A stretch of 41,242 nucleotides of DNA from an uncultured Anaerolineae bacterium. GTDB taxonomy: Bacteria; Chloroflexota; Anaerolineae; Anaerolineales; Villigracilaceae. The notes under the pieces are model-generated. The model saw nothing but the letters and a program-made list of their open reading frames with translations, was not told where the DNA came from and did no database searches. Location of the stretch: NCBI GenBank assembly GCA_937120535.1, contig CAKZJX010000082.1, positions 1 to 41,242 of the forward strand, read 5' to 3'. Below, one piece after another: positions 40,965-41,242 of the stretch. Position 1 is the first letter of the stretch. Each line of letters starts with the position of its first letter. The translations under genes were made by a program, and so were the position numbers.

Positions 40965-41242
40965 GAGAACATTAGCAGACTTATCGCATTTCGTCAAGCG
41001 GTGTATGAGCGTGTCTTTACGGCGCGACGTGACGCCCTGTTCGATGTGCTGGATGCGCTCCTATCCGCCGGCAGTGTGTCGTCCTTCGCCATGCTCAGCC
41101 AGCACGAGCGTTTCCGGCGCCGGTGGCCCAGTCTGTACGCTGCCGTGGAAGATGGCCAGATCGACCGGGAAGCCTTGCGCACGCTGCTGATTGGTCAGCT
41201 GCCTCGGCGGGGCATTGGCCTCTTTCCCCTGGATGGTTCTTC
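40941..41242 (+). mobile_element. Transposase, 5' part, cut by the window end
   Basis: An open frame from GTG 40941 to the window end encodes at least 100 residues (MNTPASTRENISRLIAFRQA, then LFDVLDALLSAGSVSSFAML and SLYAAVEDGQIDREALRTLL). The pattern of two helical blocks followed by RGIGLFPLDGS, where the first catalytic Asp of the DDE triad is expected, matches the N-terminus of IS701-like/DDE transposases with an N-terminal 'LVDALL' helix. The family differs from the fragment at 1-172. The element's left end must lie between 40862 and 40940, but I cannot fix it. Confidence 0.75.

Overview
The window is a chromosomal segment of a high-GC bacterium. It is most likely a member of Chloroflexota close to Anaerolineae. 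That placement is inferred from the gene families (DUF4126, DUF2085, B-box membrane protein, PgpH, PilZ, a GT35 phosphorylase of the short bacterial type, proline/threonine-rich lipoproteins with LysM) and from promoter style. Eight genes have a TANNNT -10 box placed so that transcription would start 0-4 nt before the start codon, and none of them has a Shine-Dalgarno sequence, which suggests leaderless mRNAs. Other genes have normal AAGGAG/GGAGG sites. Both ends of the window run into transposase genes of different families, so the segment may be bounded by repeats.

Layout. 1-172: 5' part of a transposase (- strand). 257-2835: - operon of an ATP-grasp ligase and two membrane proteins (DUF2085, DUF4126). 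2952-6878: a KASIII-like thiolase-fold enzyme (-) divergent from a + operon of an uncharacterised protein, a MobA-like nucleotidyltransferase and a PAP2 phosphatase. 6886-7353: DinB-like protein. 7560-8956: gmk and a rhomboid protease. 8997-9991: tRNA-Pro and a divergent lipoprotein esterase sharing one -10 region. 10041-13464: yqeY-pgpH-ybeY-dgkA operon. 13542-14774: M48 protease. 14872-16001: an eroded accessory patch (frameshifted helical protein, LRR fragment). 15998-17754: endonuclease IV-like TIM barrel and alpha/beta hydrolase. 17790-20961: nadK-B-box membrane protein-recN (-). 21257-23523: adenosine-kinase-like PfkB gene and ahcY, preceded by a terminator-like leader hairpin. 23630-24286: response regulator with a degenerate receiver. 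24283-26553: Tat-exported L,D-transpeptidase and an orphan DNA methyltransferase (-). 26810-28948: PilZ protein divergent from two-subunit class I fumarase. 29042-33527: - genes for RNase HII, GT2, a NERD-like membrane protein, a small protein, and a cNMP-domain/duplicated-PH membrane protein. 33550-36297: glgP and a thioredoxin-fold protein. 36367-38578: a lone LutA-like protein, a PIG-L deacetylase and a convergent, overlapping phytol/dolichol-kinase-like gene. 38579-40940: accessory region with two inverted copies of a 164/165-bp MITE around a NUDIX gene and a LysM lipoprotein gene, plus a membrane-protein remnant and a cysteine-rich ORF. 40941-end: 5' part of a second transposase.

Functional links. 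AdoK and SahH would together clear S-adenosylhomocysteine and its product adenosine. PgpH (probable c-di-AMP phosphodiesterase) sits with YbeY and DgkA as in many bacteria. Adjacent genes are often coupled through 4-nt start/stop overlaps (GTGA, ATGA, TTGA). I see no CRISPR array, prophage or complete defence system. The strongest unusual signals are promoter architecture (leaderless starts, two shared -10 sites, one shared -35 site), the MITE pair with a 9-bp target duplication, the degenerate response regulator, and a 201-nt convergent gene overlap.
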